Of a stretch of DNA of 64,000 nt, positions 1 to 12,609 are shown piece by piece. The position numbers were made by a program, and so were the translations under genes. Position 1 is the first letter of the stretch. Every line of letters starts with the position of its first letter. Source of the stretch: Oryzias latipes (lineage: Eukaryota; Chordata; Actinopteri; Beloniformes; Adrianichthyidae). The notes beneath the pieces are model-generated. The model was not told the origin of the DNA, searched no databases, and saw nothing but the letters and a program-made list of their open reading frames with translations. The stretch spans positions 14,617,015-14,681,014 of the forward strand of contig NC_019869.2 of assembly GCF_002234675.1 (NCBI RefSeq), read 5' to 3'.

Positions 1-130
1 AGCAAAAGGCTACAAACGAAAAATAAAATGAACCTTAGAGACCTCCACTCAATAAAAAGTAGTGACATCTAGTGGTAAAGTGAAGCTACAGCAACCTATT
101 CATACACATTCATGAAGAAATCATAGTTGT

Positions 131-395
131 AGGACGGTGTAGTGGTTGGCACGCTCATCTCCCAGCTGGTTCAAATCCCAGCTGGGACCCCTCTGTATGT
201 GTTGGTTTTCTCTGAGGCCTCTGGCTTCCACTCACAGTCCCCAAACTTGATTATATAGGTTCATTGATGATCCTAAATTGTCTCCAGGTGTGAGTGTGTG
301 GCCCTGAAACAGACTGCTCACCCAACAGTAGCTGGGACAGGCTCCAGCAACCTCGTGACCCAGAAAAGGCTTAAGCAGAGTTGGAAAATGGATGA
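131..395 (+). mobile_element. tRNA-derived SINE-like repeat
   Basis: The 5' part carries polymerase III-like boxes: an A-box-like stretch around 140-149 (TAGTGGTTGG) and a B box GGTTCAAATCC at 168-178. The body has the phrases of a very common teleost repeat, including a run on clearing commas such as TAAATTGTCTCCAGGTGTGAG and, near the 3' end, GCTGGGACAGGCTCCAGCAA, finishing with AAAATGGATGA. The family assignment is from memory of fish repeats, not from a search. It is diverged, so it is an old copy and not a functional tRNA gene. Confidence 0.6.
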
Positions 396-420
396 CTGTT
401 TTTTCTACCACCATTTCCTT

Positions 421-1208
421 CAGTCACACAAGTGATTAGTGTTGGAAAAAACCTTGAATCTGTATCAAAATTATTAAATAAAAATCTACTTTAAAAATGT
501 GGTAATTAAAAATGTTTACACAATCTCATTGTTAAAATAATCCTGGTTTTGAAACATGTTTCCAGATTAAAGAGGATAAAAAACATACGTGAATGATGAA
601 GGTTAAAATGTTGGTAACAATCTGTTTTGTATTTCTTAAATAAATTTAGCCTTGATTAATGAATTTATTATTGTAAGTTATTCTTGCTTAGAACTTCAAT
701 AGAAATATTTTAATCACTTTTATCTTTATTAAACACTTTCAGTCAGACTTTTGATTTGATTTGTGCTGGTGTGAGGGTAATTTGTCGGAAGACTTATAAA
801 TTCCTGTGGGCATATATAATATTTCTGGATGGATTCTTTTGGGAAAAAACTGTAAATGAAGTTTGCTTTCAATGATGTAATGTGACTGCCACCTGCTAGT
901 TTAGTCTACCCAAGTATAACAAGACGCAACACGGTTGATTACTTCACTTCACTTATTCCCTTATCACTCTTACCTGGGCACAGTTAATTCTGCAATAGAG
1001 CAAGGGAGCGGGGTTGGGATTTTCTTTTATCAGTGTCATCATCATGTGGCTTTTTCTGTTTGAATTTCAGTAGGTATCTGAATGAAATCTATTATTGTTT
1101 AGACCTGCAGATCCTCAAACTTCGATCCATACCTGATGGACTCTTTTGTGGCCATGTTTCCTGAGTGTTTTTGAGGCAACTGAATCGTCATAGCCTACAT
1201 CTGCATGT
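421..1208. other. AT-rich gene-free stretch
   Basis: I see no coding signal, RNA gene or recognisable repeat apart from short A/T runs. TGCCACCTGCTAG near 888-900 resembles a CTCF core with one mismatch, which alone is not enough to call a site. Confidence 0.5.
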
Positions 1209-1212
1209 TTAA

Positions 1213-1416
1213 CCCTTGTGCTATCCAGGGCACTTTAACGTTGGGAGTTGGGTCATCTAGACCCACTAGACAGTGCGCTGAACTTTTTTCTTCAATGATT
1301 TGTGATTTTCAGTGGTGTCCATGGATTACATGAAATCTTTCCACCTTTATCCACCTTTGTCATGGCAGGGAGAACACATCAAAGTAAGGGTGGGGTCATC
1401 TAAGACAGCACAAGGG
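1213..1416. mobile_element. piggyBac-type MITE, copy 1
   Basis: A 204-bp element begins with CCCTTGTGCTATC directly after TTAA (1209-1212) and ends with the inverted sequence GACAGCACAAGGG. Terminal CCC...GGG and a TTAA target are the hallmarks of piggyBac elements. A second, closely related copy lies at 47880-48077 in this window. The right flank reads ATAT rather than TTAA, so that side has mutated. It has no coding capacity. Confidence 0.8.
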
Positions 1417-3970
1417 ATATTATAATAACAACTGATATGTCACAAATGTTCTCAGCTGACATCAACACCATCGTCTTTTGCTTCACGGTACACTGACAAC
1501 ATTTTCTGGACCAGGATCTGGTTTCCTGACCCACCCATGTAAACAGATTTTATTAATTTAATTATTTATTTAAATGATTTGACAGGGACCATGTACAGGA
1601 GCGTTAATCAAAGAAAATATGCTTTGTACCAGACTATACCTCTCAGAGATAATTTCCATCTGTTGTCCTCAAGACATCAAAATACAAAGAATTACAAGTA
1701 ACATTAAAACAATGCAATGCAATTATCGGCACATAAAAGGTCTGATTATTTCATGATAAAAAACAAAAGAGAGAGGGAAAGAACATTGCAAAAACTATTT
1801 AAAATATTACATATTTTAATAAAAATAAAGCTATTTAAAATAAAAAAGTTGTTTCAATTCCATGCCAAGTTTTTACAAGTTTTTGCAAAATTTTAGGTGC
1901 GTTGTTAGTTTTATTCCATCTACCGATATAATCCTAGAAAACCCACAGAGTCAAATTTGTCTGCAGTTTTTTTTAAATCATAATTTTAGTTCTTTTTCTT
2001 TTTAAATTCCTATATTATTTTCAGTCCTGTGTTTTTTTGGCTGTTGTTAAGTGCTGCTACCTAAAATGATCATACAATTAAAAATTATCAAAATAACTTT
2101 AAAGGCTCAAAGGAAGGTTCTTGGTTTTCCAGGGGTTGCAGGAAAATGCTGACTCGCCTGGAACAGTCCTTCTTCAGGTAAACTACTGGCTATTAAATGA
2201 GGACCTTGTTGATCAGGTGTTCTGTGCTCAAATATGGACCAGGAGACCCTAGCATCCAATTAAAGTGTTCTTTGGAATAAATGACTTTCAACCCGCGAGT
2301 GTTGCTTTCTCTAGGTGTTGCGCCACAGGATTCAGAAACGTGTTTTTGCGATTCACACGCCGTATTTTTGTTTTGATTTGTTTTATTGAGTTTCACTATT
2401 CGATCTAAATTCCCCTACTGCATCTGCTGTTTCTGAAAGTACTGAAAGTATTTTATTGGGTCATTTTGTTTATTATCAAGATGTGTGGATTGTGAAGACA
2501 GCAAATTCTCAAGGCGGAAATGGTCACCCAGCAAGGTTGAGAATGTCACGTGTGCCTGATTAGCAAAGCAGCACTTTCACTTCTCACTGGCCTTCCTACA
2601 AGACTTCATCCTGTCAAAATGCTTCAAAGGAGCTTAAGCGACACAAAACATGACGTCACTTTTGGCCCCATGTGTGGCCTCGTTCCCTGAAATAACATCT
2701 AGAAAAGCTGACAGCTGCACTTTCTTTGATCTGCTTTGAGAAATTACTGGAGCACATGATGGCTAAAGGAGTTTTTTTGTCTTTCAAGCAGCGACGGAAC
2801 TGGTTTAAACCTGTTAGCACAAACTTTACAGCGGACTACTGTACTGATTACTTTTCCTGATGTATACTGAAACTGCAGAGGATGTAAAAATGCAATGATT
2901 AAGCAAAGGTGATGAAGGAGCTATAAGAAGAAAAAATGATTCTCTTACCCAAGGGGTATTTTATGTGCATTAGTAGCAGTAATAAGTTATAAAATATTCT
3001 TCAAAATTCTTATGTTCATCATTGACACCTTAATAATTCATTAACAGCCATAAAAATAACTTCTTACTATGTCATGTGATGTTAATATTGCATATTTATG
3101 GTATAGAGCTTCTCTTAAAGCTGTTTTAAAAAAAACACATTAAAAAATGTGTTAAACAAACAGGCTGGTAACTAAAACACAACATGAACACTAATCTAAC
3201 TTCTCTATTTGATCTAATCTAATCTGAGATCATCTACAACCCTCAATAAGGTTAAAATCATGCTTTTTTTGTCCTCATTCCTTCAACATTTGATCCTGTT
3301 TGGTTTGGGAAAACCTAACTTAAGTTTAGTCCTTAAAGTCAAGTTTTTTTTCAGCTCGTTTGATAAGTTTTTCCTCTTCAGGTTTTTGGCAAACTTGGAG
3401 AACTGGACCAGAATGTGTTTTGATGGGCTCTATCAGATAGTTTTAGCACTGCTTCCTGTCCTGCAATACTAGAACGTCCTGTATTTTACACTTCTTCTCA
3501 CTACACTCGGTTATTCCACAACATTTAATTTCATTGCCTTCACCTGTGTGTTCGCTGCCTTATTTGAACAGTCACACCTTCCTGTTACTCTGCCAGATGT
3601 TCTGTTTGAACTGCATCATCGCTATCGCTCCAATTATCTCTGCCTGACTTTCGGATACTGAACCAGACCATACTGGACCTTCTCTGTCTTCTTCTGGCTC
3701 ATAGACTGTAAATAGGAACTGAACAGACTGACCTCCTCCCTCCTGATATTTTCCTTTTTTCACAAGTTGTTCCAGTTATAAACGGACCAATCAGACGCCT
3801 CAGTGAAATCATGTGGTGCCTGCTGAACCCCATCTCTAACGTTTGATCGACAGATTCGCCCAAGCCCACTTTCAGTCGAAGGGGTGTGAACTTCGAACAA
3901 GCTTACTCATGATCGGCTACTGTAGAGACGTTGACTCAGACAGACTCGGACCAATCACTGTCAACTGACT
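1417..3970. other. gene-free stretch with diffuse repeats
   Basis: No supported gene. Around 1575-1690 a segment starting GACAGGGACCATGTACAGG resembles a dispersed fish repeat. The remainder is AT-rich unique-looking DNA, and the short open frames (for example 2193-2396 and 3260-3472) show no domain or codon pattern of a real protein. Confidence 0.45.
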
Positions 3971-4605
3971 CCAAATGGTGACGCCCCATATCGCAGAAAA
4001 ATGGCAACTGAATTGGCTTCATTTTGCTGGATCCAGAAGAAATATTTTATCCAAAAGTCATGCTGAAAAACTCATCCATGCATTTGTCACATCCAGACTG
4101 GATTACTGTAACTCTTTGTTAGCAGCGTGCCACAAAAGTTCCTTAAAAAGTCTTAAACTTGTTCAGAATACAGCAACTATTGTTAGCAGGAACTAGCAGA
4201 GGAGATCACATCACTACTGTGTTAGTTTCACTTCACTGGCTCCCAGTTGAAATTATAATCAAGTTCAAAATCCTCCGGCTTACCTATAAGGCCTTGATAT
4301 GACCCAATCCTGTATTAAAGACCTCATAGTGGCTTACCAACCAATCAGAACACTTTGCTCTCAAAATGCAGGACTGCTTGTGGTTCCTAGAATTTGTAAA
4401 GGTACAGTTGGAGGTAGAGCGTTTAGTCATCAAGCTCCTGTTTTATGGAATAAGCTCCCAGCTCATGTAAGAGAGGCCGACACAGTTTTTCCATTCAAAG
4501 TTAGACTGAAAACATTCCTCTTTGGACAGGCTTATTATCAGACTAGCTGTAAGAGAATATTCTACTTACTATTAAGATGTTTGAATTAAACTTAAGAACA
4601 ATAAC
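3970..4605 (+). pseudogene. L2/Maui-like LINE fragment, reverse transcriptase C-terminal region
   Basis: Two offset frames (3975-4196 and 4299-4589) together read like the C-terminal third of an L2/Maui-type LINE polyprotein. Recognisable phrases are AEKLIHAFVTSRLDYCNSLL, KSLKLVQNTA, LHWLPVEI, KDLIVAYQPIRTLCSQNAGL, GRAFSHQAPVLWNKLP and FKVRLKTFLFGQAY. A stop and a frameshift between the two blocks show it is dead. There is no endonuclease or catalytic palm upstream, so this is a typical 5'-truncated insertion. The assignment rests on memory of these family motifs. Confidence 0.85.
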
Positions 4606-4619
4606 AGTTAGTTGTCAGT

Positions 4620-7600
4620 AGGTTGCTCCAGATCTTGCCTGTATATCAACCCATCTCCGACCTGACCCACCCAACCAGAGCCTCGCAACACACACACTTC
4701 AAGGGATGATATGATCCCAAGCAACGGTACCCCAAGAAAGCAAAGTACAGGAAAAATAAAATCCAAGTTTTCCCCAAAATATACATTTTCTTAAATAACA
4801 AATTCAAAATTTGTCGATTAAATCGATTCATCGCCCAATCCTACTGTAGAGTTTTGGTTTCAATTGTTAAGAGAGTAAAGGGTTAAAAAGGCCAATGTCC
4901 AGTTTGAAACTGCAGTTTCAAAGTTGTTCTTCGCTCCAACTGTTTACAATGATTGTGCTCTACTCCAAAAAGGATTTGTTTCCTCTCACTCTCCAATCCC
5001 AGCACATGTGAACATGAACGGTAAAAGTCTTCCGCAGGAGAAAGGAGACGTGTGATCGACCAACTCAGTTCATTTTTATGCAATGCAGCCAAAGGTAAAA
5101 GTATTACGTACGTCTGTCACAGCTGGAAGTGGTTAGTGTATAGCATGTGGTATGTTAGGAACAAATCTTTGAATGAGATCAGCGTCGTGTTGGCCGAAAG
5201 ACCACCGGATTCCCACATCAGAAAAAAACATTCCAAAGCCATCGTTTAGATGGAACCTTGACTTTGATGGTTCGTCCCTGCATGCTGATGTCCACATCAG
5301 GCTGAGATCAGGCTGTCACGCTGAATTTCCTCTCAATGGGTTTATTTAAATTAGTGCTATTAGACACTGTGTGTCAGAAGAGGCCTTTGAGGCAGAAAAA
5401 AAACACACTATTTCAAAGCATTCATGGTGAAACAACAGAAAGTGGTGGTTTCCCTCGTGCTTTTTTTTCCCTTCCTGAGCTTTTATTGTGGTAAAACATC
5501 TCAGCAAGCTTTCCAGAATATTAGCAAAGCGTTCGAGGAGAAGCCTGTTTCATTCAGTGATTTGCATGCTGACCCCCCCTCCCCATTCACTGCTGCATTC
5601 CTCGCATTCCTGCCTTCAACAAGACAGCGAGGCGAGGGTGAAAAAGTCAAATGTGGGTGGTTGAAGGGAAATGATGAAACGCATTGACCTGACGATGAAA
5701 ACCTCTATTGAGGTCATCCTTTTGAGCACACACGCTGGCGGAGACAAATCATTACCCTATATGGTCTAGTAATGTATCAGGAATGTCCAAACCCTGCACA
5801 CTGGGGGGTAGGTAAAGCACCTGGCTAAGGTTGATTTTCTTTATTTAACTTTCTTCGTCCATGAACAGTCCAGTTTCACAGCAGGTTAAGTTGTTTTTCG
5901 GAAGACAATTTTTATTCTAAATTTTATTTGCTGCTGCTGACAGAGTCACAAGTTTATGGTAAATGCGCTAAAGACAGTAGAAACGCCTAAAAAGAAGTTG
6001 AAAAACAAAAATGAACTAAAAGGAAACAAAGGGTGATTTACATACATACACAATGTGCTAAATAAATAAATAAATAACTAAGCTGACAAACTTATCTATG
6101 AAAGCTGGAAGGTTTATACAAAAACGATTAAAAAAAAATGGAAAATTACGTTCAAAATTCACTATCTAAGGGATAATGAAGACCAGGCAGCCTGAACCGT
6201 GAGACTATGAAATCACATCTTTTCTACTGTTTTTCTTTCACGTAACTTACGAAAGAAATGTGTACCACATCCTTTATTCTTGTTATTTCATCAGTTTAAA
6301 TAGCTTTTTCACAAATTGCAGACTGTTTGATACACTGTACCACGCGCTGTCATGCATCTACAGAGCTCGCACCATCCTCAGCTGCAGCGCCAACGAAAAG
6401 CGATATGTTGATGGTCAGGAAAGCTTAATTAAAGCATCAGTTCTCAGAGAAAGTTCACCTCTTAGCTCTTGTTTTTGTCCAGATGATGAAGCAAAAGTTT
6501 GTTTCAAAGAAAAAACGTCTGAAGGCTAAATAGTTCAATTCCTCCTTGTGTATTATTTCCTCCTCCTTAGATTCCTCTCTCGCTTTCTGTTCTGCTGCAT
6601 CCCAGTCTTAAGAAGATCAAATCAACCAAACAGGTTAAAGGGAGACTATAAAATCACTCAACTTTCTGTTATCTCGCTGTTCTGATAAACTGTTGAATTA
6701 GGTATTACAATTTATGTGGTATAGCATTTTTTAATCCACAACTATCAGCCAATCAGAATCAAGTATTCACTTTAACCATGGTATAATTGCGTATGGGTGA
6801 CGCCGTACTCTAGTCGTCAGTAAAGTGCGAGTACTGGCCCCTTACTGACCGCTGCACACACGGGATGTGCAGGTGAAACGTAAAGTCTCATTGTCTGACT
6901 TCCTCATTTTTAACAGCCATGCTGCATTCATGAACCATGTACCTTCCCTAACTGCACATTGCACAGTGCACAGGATTTGTAGGGGGTTAGGGTTATGATA
7001 TGCTAGCACCCACTTCAAGCTTTACCCTTGTGTGTTGTTTAAGTGCTTGCTATGACCTGATGCTCGCAGCATGACTGTAGAAAAAATGCGTGTGAACATC
7101 TTCACTGAATGGTCTAAGAGCTTAAAAGTTCATGCGGGCCACCTGCAACCCCTATGCTTTGCCCTGTTTTTCACCCACATGTCATCCAAAAGGGCAGTTT
7201 TGACAAAGACATTAAATGCCATGTCTAGTTTAAAATTAAAAGTAAGTTAAGTAAAAGTGACCTATTAGAATATACAAAGGTCTACTAAAAAATCCCAACT
7301 GCTTTATTCTTCTGCAATAAAAGAAAATGCAATAGTGCGTAACGTTGGTTTGGAAATTCTAAACAGGCTAGCTTAAATACTACATGTACCAAGAGTAAAA
7401 CAACTACAAGTGAGTTAAAAGAATGCTGAGATGATAAACTTGCTGAAAATTTAAAAAAAAACATAGGAGGAAAAAGTAAATGTATTTACAGACTTGTTAC
7501 TTTTATTTTGGTTAAATTTGTTGGAATCCATTAAAAAACATGTTGGGCATAAAAACCTCAGCAGTAATTAAAGATATTCTAATAACAGTCATTCATAAGT

Positions 7601-8485
7601 TGTCAAATGTCAGTAAATTGGAGGAGCAAAGTTTTTCATTTAGACTAAAACTATTCTATTCTCATCATAATTTCAATGGAATTTAAAACAAATATACTTA
7701 ATATGCTAACAAGAGCAATAAAGCAAGATACAAGTCATATACATTTGTGAAATTTGTGGAAGGCCAATGATAAAAAATAAAAGGGGGGCTCGGTAAAGTA
7801 GAGCACTGACTGCTTCAATCTGATGTCTCATGCTTCCTTGTGGGTCGGGGCCAATTCATCAAAAGTTTCCTGAAGCAGGAAACTTGAAGCTTCTTGGAAA
7901 CTGCAGCATGATGCAGCCAATGCACTGCAGATGTCCCCCCCCCCCACCTCCTTACACACATAGACTCAGCGAAATTCAAACCACCTTGTTGTGAATTAAG
8001 AGAACCATTCTGCTCCAGTTATATAATCTGGTCTTTATTCCAAAGTGACTCAATTGGAGTGACTACAATATTTTTTAGAAGAAATTCAGCTCTACCATCA
8101 CCTGAAGTAACTAGAAAGAAAATCTGCAGAGTAAGTGTGGCTTCAATTTCCTAATGGCTGAAATTATTTTTTTATGTTTTTATTAGGTGCAAAAATTGCA
8201 AAAATCCGTTTGCCTAAATGCAAAATGTGAACTTGGCTGCCCTCTGTCATCTTACCATCTTCTTCAACATGTGGTGACAAAGTTTGGGAAGAGAGGTGCA
8301 GGCTCAGCAAGACCTGCAGGTCAACACTGAATGACTTTTTCTTTGAGCAAGAAAAGGAGTTGCCACAAACAGAAAATTAGTACATAAACAGAAATGATAG
8401 ATTAGGAAAAAGGAGGAAAATAATACTTTATTTATTTTTTTGATGCATTAGTTTGAGTTCAGACCTACAATTGGATATAATCTTC
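4620..8485. other. gene-free stretch
   Basis: No gene can be supported. Open frames at 5424-5687 and 6260-6529 lack splice context and known motifs. There are poly-A/T tracts, an (AAAT)n run near 6060-6076 and a C-run near 7936-7945. No recognisable transposase or RNA gene was seen. Confidence 0.45.
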
Positions 8486-8712
8486 TTCTTCCTCTTTTGG
8501 CTTCTCCCATCAGGGGTTGCCACAGCGAACAAGTTGCATGGTAAACTTGGCAATGTTTTATGCCAGATGCCCTTCCTGATGCAACCTTCTCAAACCAGGC
8601 TTGGGACTGGCACAGAGGTAGAGAGGGGAACAGGGAGCAGCCCGGAGTCGAACCCTGGTTTCATGGACGGAAGCTGCCGCAAACCAGCACGAGCTAAACC
8701 GGCTCCCACCTA
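8485..8712 (-). mobile_element. tRNA-derived SINE
   Basis: Read on the minus strand, the head carries an A box (TTTAGCTCGTGCTGG) and, about 35 bases on, a B box (GGTTCGACTCC), the arrangement of a tRNA promoter. The body then continues past any tRNA 3' end with GGCTTGAGAAGG and GGGCATCTGGCATAAAAC-like text known from widespread fish SINEs, ending in a T-rich/A-rich tail near 8487. The tRNA part does not fold as an intact tRNA by eye, so this is a SINE and not a tRNA gene. Confidence 0.7.
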
Positions 8713-8719
8713 CAATCAG

Positions 8720-9540
8720 ATATAATCAAACTGAGAAAATGAAATGTGGCCGACCTAAAAAACAAGCTCTTGACTTTCAAGCAGGTTTTGGGACTAAACC
8801 TAACTAAATGATTATTCAAAACAGAGTTAAGTACAGAAGCAGGTTGCCACTCGTTTACAAAATAAAAAAGACTTAAGATGGAAACTGCACTGCAACACTT
8901 TACAGTTTTTGCCAAACACCTAGACATCAGTTACAGGGTCTTCTGTTTAGAAAACCTGTAAAAATGGAGATATAATTTATAAAGGATGGCCTTCTAACTA
9001 CTTTATGTTTTGCCTGATTAGTAAGAAAACAGCACAATGATAAAGTCTGCCTTAAGAACTTTAAAATTTGTGGTTATTTTGTGGATTTTTGCGCTAACAA
9101 AATCAGCTTCATATAAACTTACCAGTCAAGATTAGTCCCAAATCAATTCATTTATCAAATTACAAAACCTACCAAAGCATCTTTGAATGTATGAAAAGAA
9201 ATTCGTGCATATTTACTTTCTACAGGCGTGCTGTGAGCGATAGGTCATAGTGAACACTAAAACAACACTTAAGGGTAATTAAGAGCAAAGTACTGTAGGT
9301 GAGATGCACTTTTTTAAGCCCCACCAAATTCTTCAGTCTGTGCAAGCAGCTTGTTAATGCTGTTAACGTAATGAGTACACTCTCCTTTTGGGCTCCTCAC
9401 GTGCAGTCGGATTTGTAGAACTGAGGAAATCTGACAATCAGTGTGTGGCGTCCTATACAGGCGTTCTACAGGCACTTACCTGCACAACCCACGCATGGTA
9501 CGGAGTACTCACACCTTACCACTTAGAATGTGGCGTTGGT
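8720..9540. other. gene-free stretch
   Basis: AT-rich sequence with no supported gene or identified repeat. It leads directly into the large inverted repeat starting at 9541. Confidence 0.4.
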
Positions 9541-10743
9541 ATGGAGAGAAATTAGACTCAGTCGGATTTGTGCGTGCGTAATTCTTGATTTGTGCGTAAA
9601 TTAGGATTTGTGTTTGCATATTCTTGCTTTGTTCGTGCGTAAATTAGGATTTGTGCATAAATTTGGATTTGTGCGTGATTTGTTACTCACATAATACGTT
9701 TTGTGTATAAGTTAAAAAAATATAAAATGAAAAAAATACAAAATGCAATTTACGTATGCACAAATTAAGATTACAACAGCTTGAAACTACTTACACACAC
9801 ACATCTTTAAAAAACACGCACGAATCCCGTGTTACGCACACACAAAGCCAAAGTTACGCACGGATCTACCGTGAGACTGTTTTCACGTCTCACAAATTCG
9901 TCCGTAAATGCTGCGTTTAAATACCAGTGGAATGCTCGGTCATTAGAATTTTCCTATCAGCCTTCCCTTCTAAACGTATCCAGACAATGACTCAATCAAT
10001 ACATGAAGACAGTAGATGTTAGTGTTGAACATAGAGGCTACTTACCTCGGGGCGTTGACCACCGAGATGGGCCGCCATTCTTCCCGTGACTCTCTCAGTC
10101 TGACTGCCTTTGATTTTTCCGGAAGAAAAAAACAGTGCCCCCTACTGGTCGTTCCTGTTACGCATTTTATATCAATTCGGTGTCTCTGAGAATAATATAC
10201 TTTTAACATATATATTAGCGTTTAAAAGTGAACGTCATATTCTCAGATAATAATTTTTATTTTCCTTTAAAGTTTTTTTAAGCCCTGCTACACCCACTGA
10301 AGGAAATACGTTTAGAAGGGAAGGCTGATAGGAAAATTCTACTGACCGAGCATTCCACTGGTATTTAAACGCAGCATTTACGGACGAAATTGTGAGACGT
10401 GAAAACAGTCTCACGGTAGATCCGTGCGTAACTTTGGCTTTGTGTGTGCGTAACAAGGGATTCGTGCGTGTTTTTAAAGATGTGTGTGTGTAAGTAGTTT
10501 CAAGCTGTTGTAATCTTTATTTGTGCATACGTAAATTGCATTTTGTATTTTTTTCATTTTATATTTTTTTAACTTATACACAAAACGTATTATGTGAGTA
10601 ACAAATCACGCACAAATCCAAATTTATGCACAAATCCTAATTTACGCACGCACAAAGCAAGAATATGCATACACAAATCCTAATTTACGCACAAATCAAG
10701 AATTACGCACGCACAAATCCGACTGAGTCTAATTTCTCTCCAT
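9541..10743. mobile_element. Foldback element: near-perfect 437-440 bp inverted repeat around a 326-bp spacer
   Basis: The left arm (9541-9980) is the reverse complement of the right arm (10307-10743) with only a handful of single-base differences by eye. Both termini read ATGGAGAGAAATTAGACTCA inward. Each arm holds degenerate direct sub-repeats built on ATTTGTGCGTAAATTAGG. The spacer (9981-10306) is unrelated and contains TGCCCCCTACTGG at 10136-10148. No transposase is encoded. The size and structure fit a foldback or palindromic non-autonomous DNA transposon, flanked by TA on both sides, which would suit a TA target duplication; the family is not identified. Confidence 0.85.
10136..10148 (-). 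promoter_or_regulatory. CTCF-like core motif
   Basis: TGCCCCCTACTGG matches every defined position of the reverse CTCF core (YGCCMYCTRSTGG). It lies in the spacer of the foldback element. Motif matches like this occur inside several fish repeats, so occupancy is unproven. Confidence 0.35.
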
Positions 10744-12400
10744 ACGTTGGGCACTGTACGACAGCACCACCCGTATGTCTTGCATGTAGCTCACATTTTC
10801 CTTACAAATACTTCACGATGCACTTACCCCACGCACAACAATGGTACGTTCTATTTTTATGACATACCGCACGGACGTCAAGACACACCTGTTCTCCCTT
10901 CCAAGATGATCTACAGATCAGCTATCCTTTATAGGTTGGATGTCCTTTATCACACATGTATTCATTTTGTCACTACTGGTTGTACCCTGGGTTTGTACTA
11001 TCCTGGGCCACTCCTCATTCTTTTTTTCTGCCCCCTATGACTGGAATGAGTTGCAGAAATCCATGGATGGATGAGAGATGAATGGTTTGATGGATGGATG
11101 GATGGAAGTTTTCTGAAACAATATTCCAAACTAACAACTACTTGGATAAAGTTTTGATAAGGTTTCACTGTAATAAAAAAAAAAAATGGTCCTCTGAGGC
11201 TTCACTTTATTAATCTAGAATAAAAGATTAATAAACCTATTTTTTAAGCTAATTTATAACTGAAGTTTTCAATTTCAATATGTAGTTGAGCACTTGTATT
11301 GGTATTTTCAGCTTCATTTTGCTGCTGTGATACATTTTGGTGGGTTAAATAAACATTGCCATCTTAAGCTTAATCTTTTTAGTTTTTTTTTGCACGAGCC
11401 ACAAACTTCTTTATTTATACTTCCACTTGCAAAAAAAGCAAATGTATTTTACTTTTTTATATTTGCAGGAATCACATTTTTCTATACAGAGTAGCGGTGG
11501 TAGGAAAAATCAACAAATGAGAACAGGAGGCTTTGAACTTTTACTCATTTAAAGAAGACGAGTGGAAAGTAGACCACTGTTTTACTGAAATACAAATTGA
11601 TGAAGGAGCATAAAGCACATTATGAAGCTTAATACACTTAATAAACAGAAAGTAGATGCCCCTCTTTAAATAATTTTGGCTCTGTGTCCAAAACAGGTCA
11701 ACATCCCTTTCTACAAGACAGAAAAGTGAAAGAACAACAAACAAAACAGGAGATTTTGATTTAAAACATGCTGTCTAAGCTTTTAAATCCTTTGTTTTTA
11801 CATGTGATTCAATTTGACTTCTGAGGATAAAAAAACAATCTGCTTAAGTGTGAAAAAATTTCAAGATAGATCTCCTAAAAACACTCACTTAAAATATAAA
11901 ATTAAAATAAAATCAAATAAACATAAAAGTTAGAGGAGACGATGTTTCCTCCTTTCCTCGTGGAAAAGTTTTGTTTTCTATTTCAGTGTTGACTTAATTG
12001 GTTAATGTTCAATCAAAAGCCTTTTTAAAATTAACATTTGCTTTATTCATAGTTTCTGTGTCACTTTCTGTGTCACTTTTCTCTGTTTTTGAGGGAATAG
12101 AGGCTCACAAAAACCACAAGACAGAAAAAACACACAAGATAATTTAAAACTTTATTTAAAACTAAATAGTTTTTCTCTTCAACTCATTTCCAATTTGATC
12201 ATTTCTTTGTTACACATTCTATTAGCAGATTAACATGAATTCAAATTATTTTGAAAATGTATTAAAAAGTTTTTTGGATGGAGGTAAAAAGTAAAATAAC
12301 TTCATAGATTATTTGGTGATCCTTAAAATACTGTTTTATGTGAATAACCCCACTGAGAATGACCTCAGCAGAGACGTTAGAAGCTTTTTCAGATGAATGG
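10744..12400. other. gene-free stretch upstream of il11
   Basis: No gene recognised. A short GGAT-type simple repeat (ATGGATGGATGG) lies near 11090-11106, at the end of what looks like an old LINE/SINE tail. The rest is AT-rich. Confidence 0.4.
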
Positions 12401-12470
12401 GGAGGTGGTGGGGGTAAGAGGGGTGGCCAGGCAGCGTGGGCGTTGATGCTTGAATGGCGACGATGGCTGA

Positions 12471-12509
12471 TGACTCAGGTGATGTGTCATACTCCAAGCT
12501 ATAAAAGGG
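12471..12509 (+). promoter_or_regulatory. il11: il11 core promoter: AP-1 site and TATA box
   Basis: A consensus AP-1 site TGACTCA (12471-12477) sits 22 bases upstream of a strong TATA box TATAAAAGGG (12500-12509). Transcription should start near 12530-12540, leaving a 5' leader of about 75 nt to the ATG at 12610. An AP-1/MARE-like TGACCTCAGCA also lies near 12359-12369. Human IL11 is known to have functional AP-1 sites just upstream of its TATA box, so this arrangement supports both the gene call and stimulus-inducible control. Confidence 0.75.
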
Positions 12510-12609
12510 AACTTTTACATTTTGTCCACACAAACATAATCACACACACACGTGGAGTCCTCACACTGGACTCAGAGGGACGTTTGTTTACTACAGCCAC
12601 AGCACAAAG

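Noticed and set aside
8640-8712. Possible tRNA gene on the minus strand
   Set aside because: A and B boxes are present but the sequence continues as a SINE body and no intact cloverleaf is visible.
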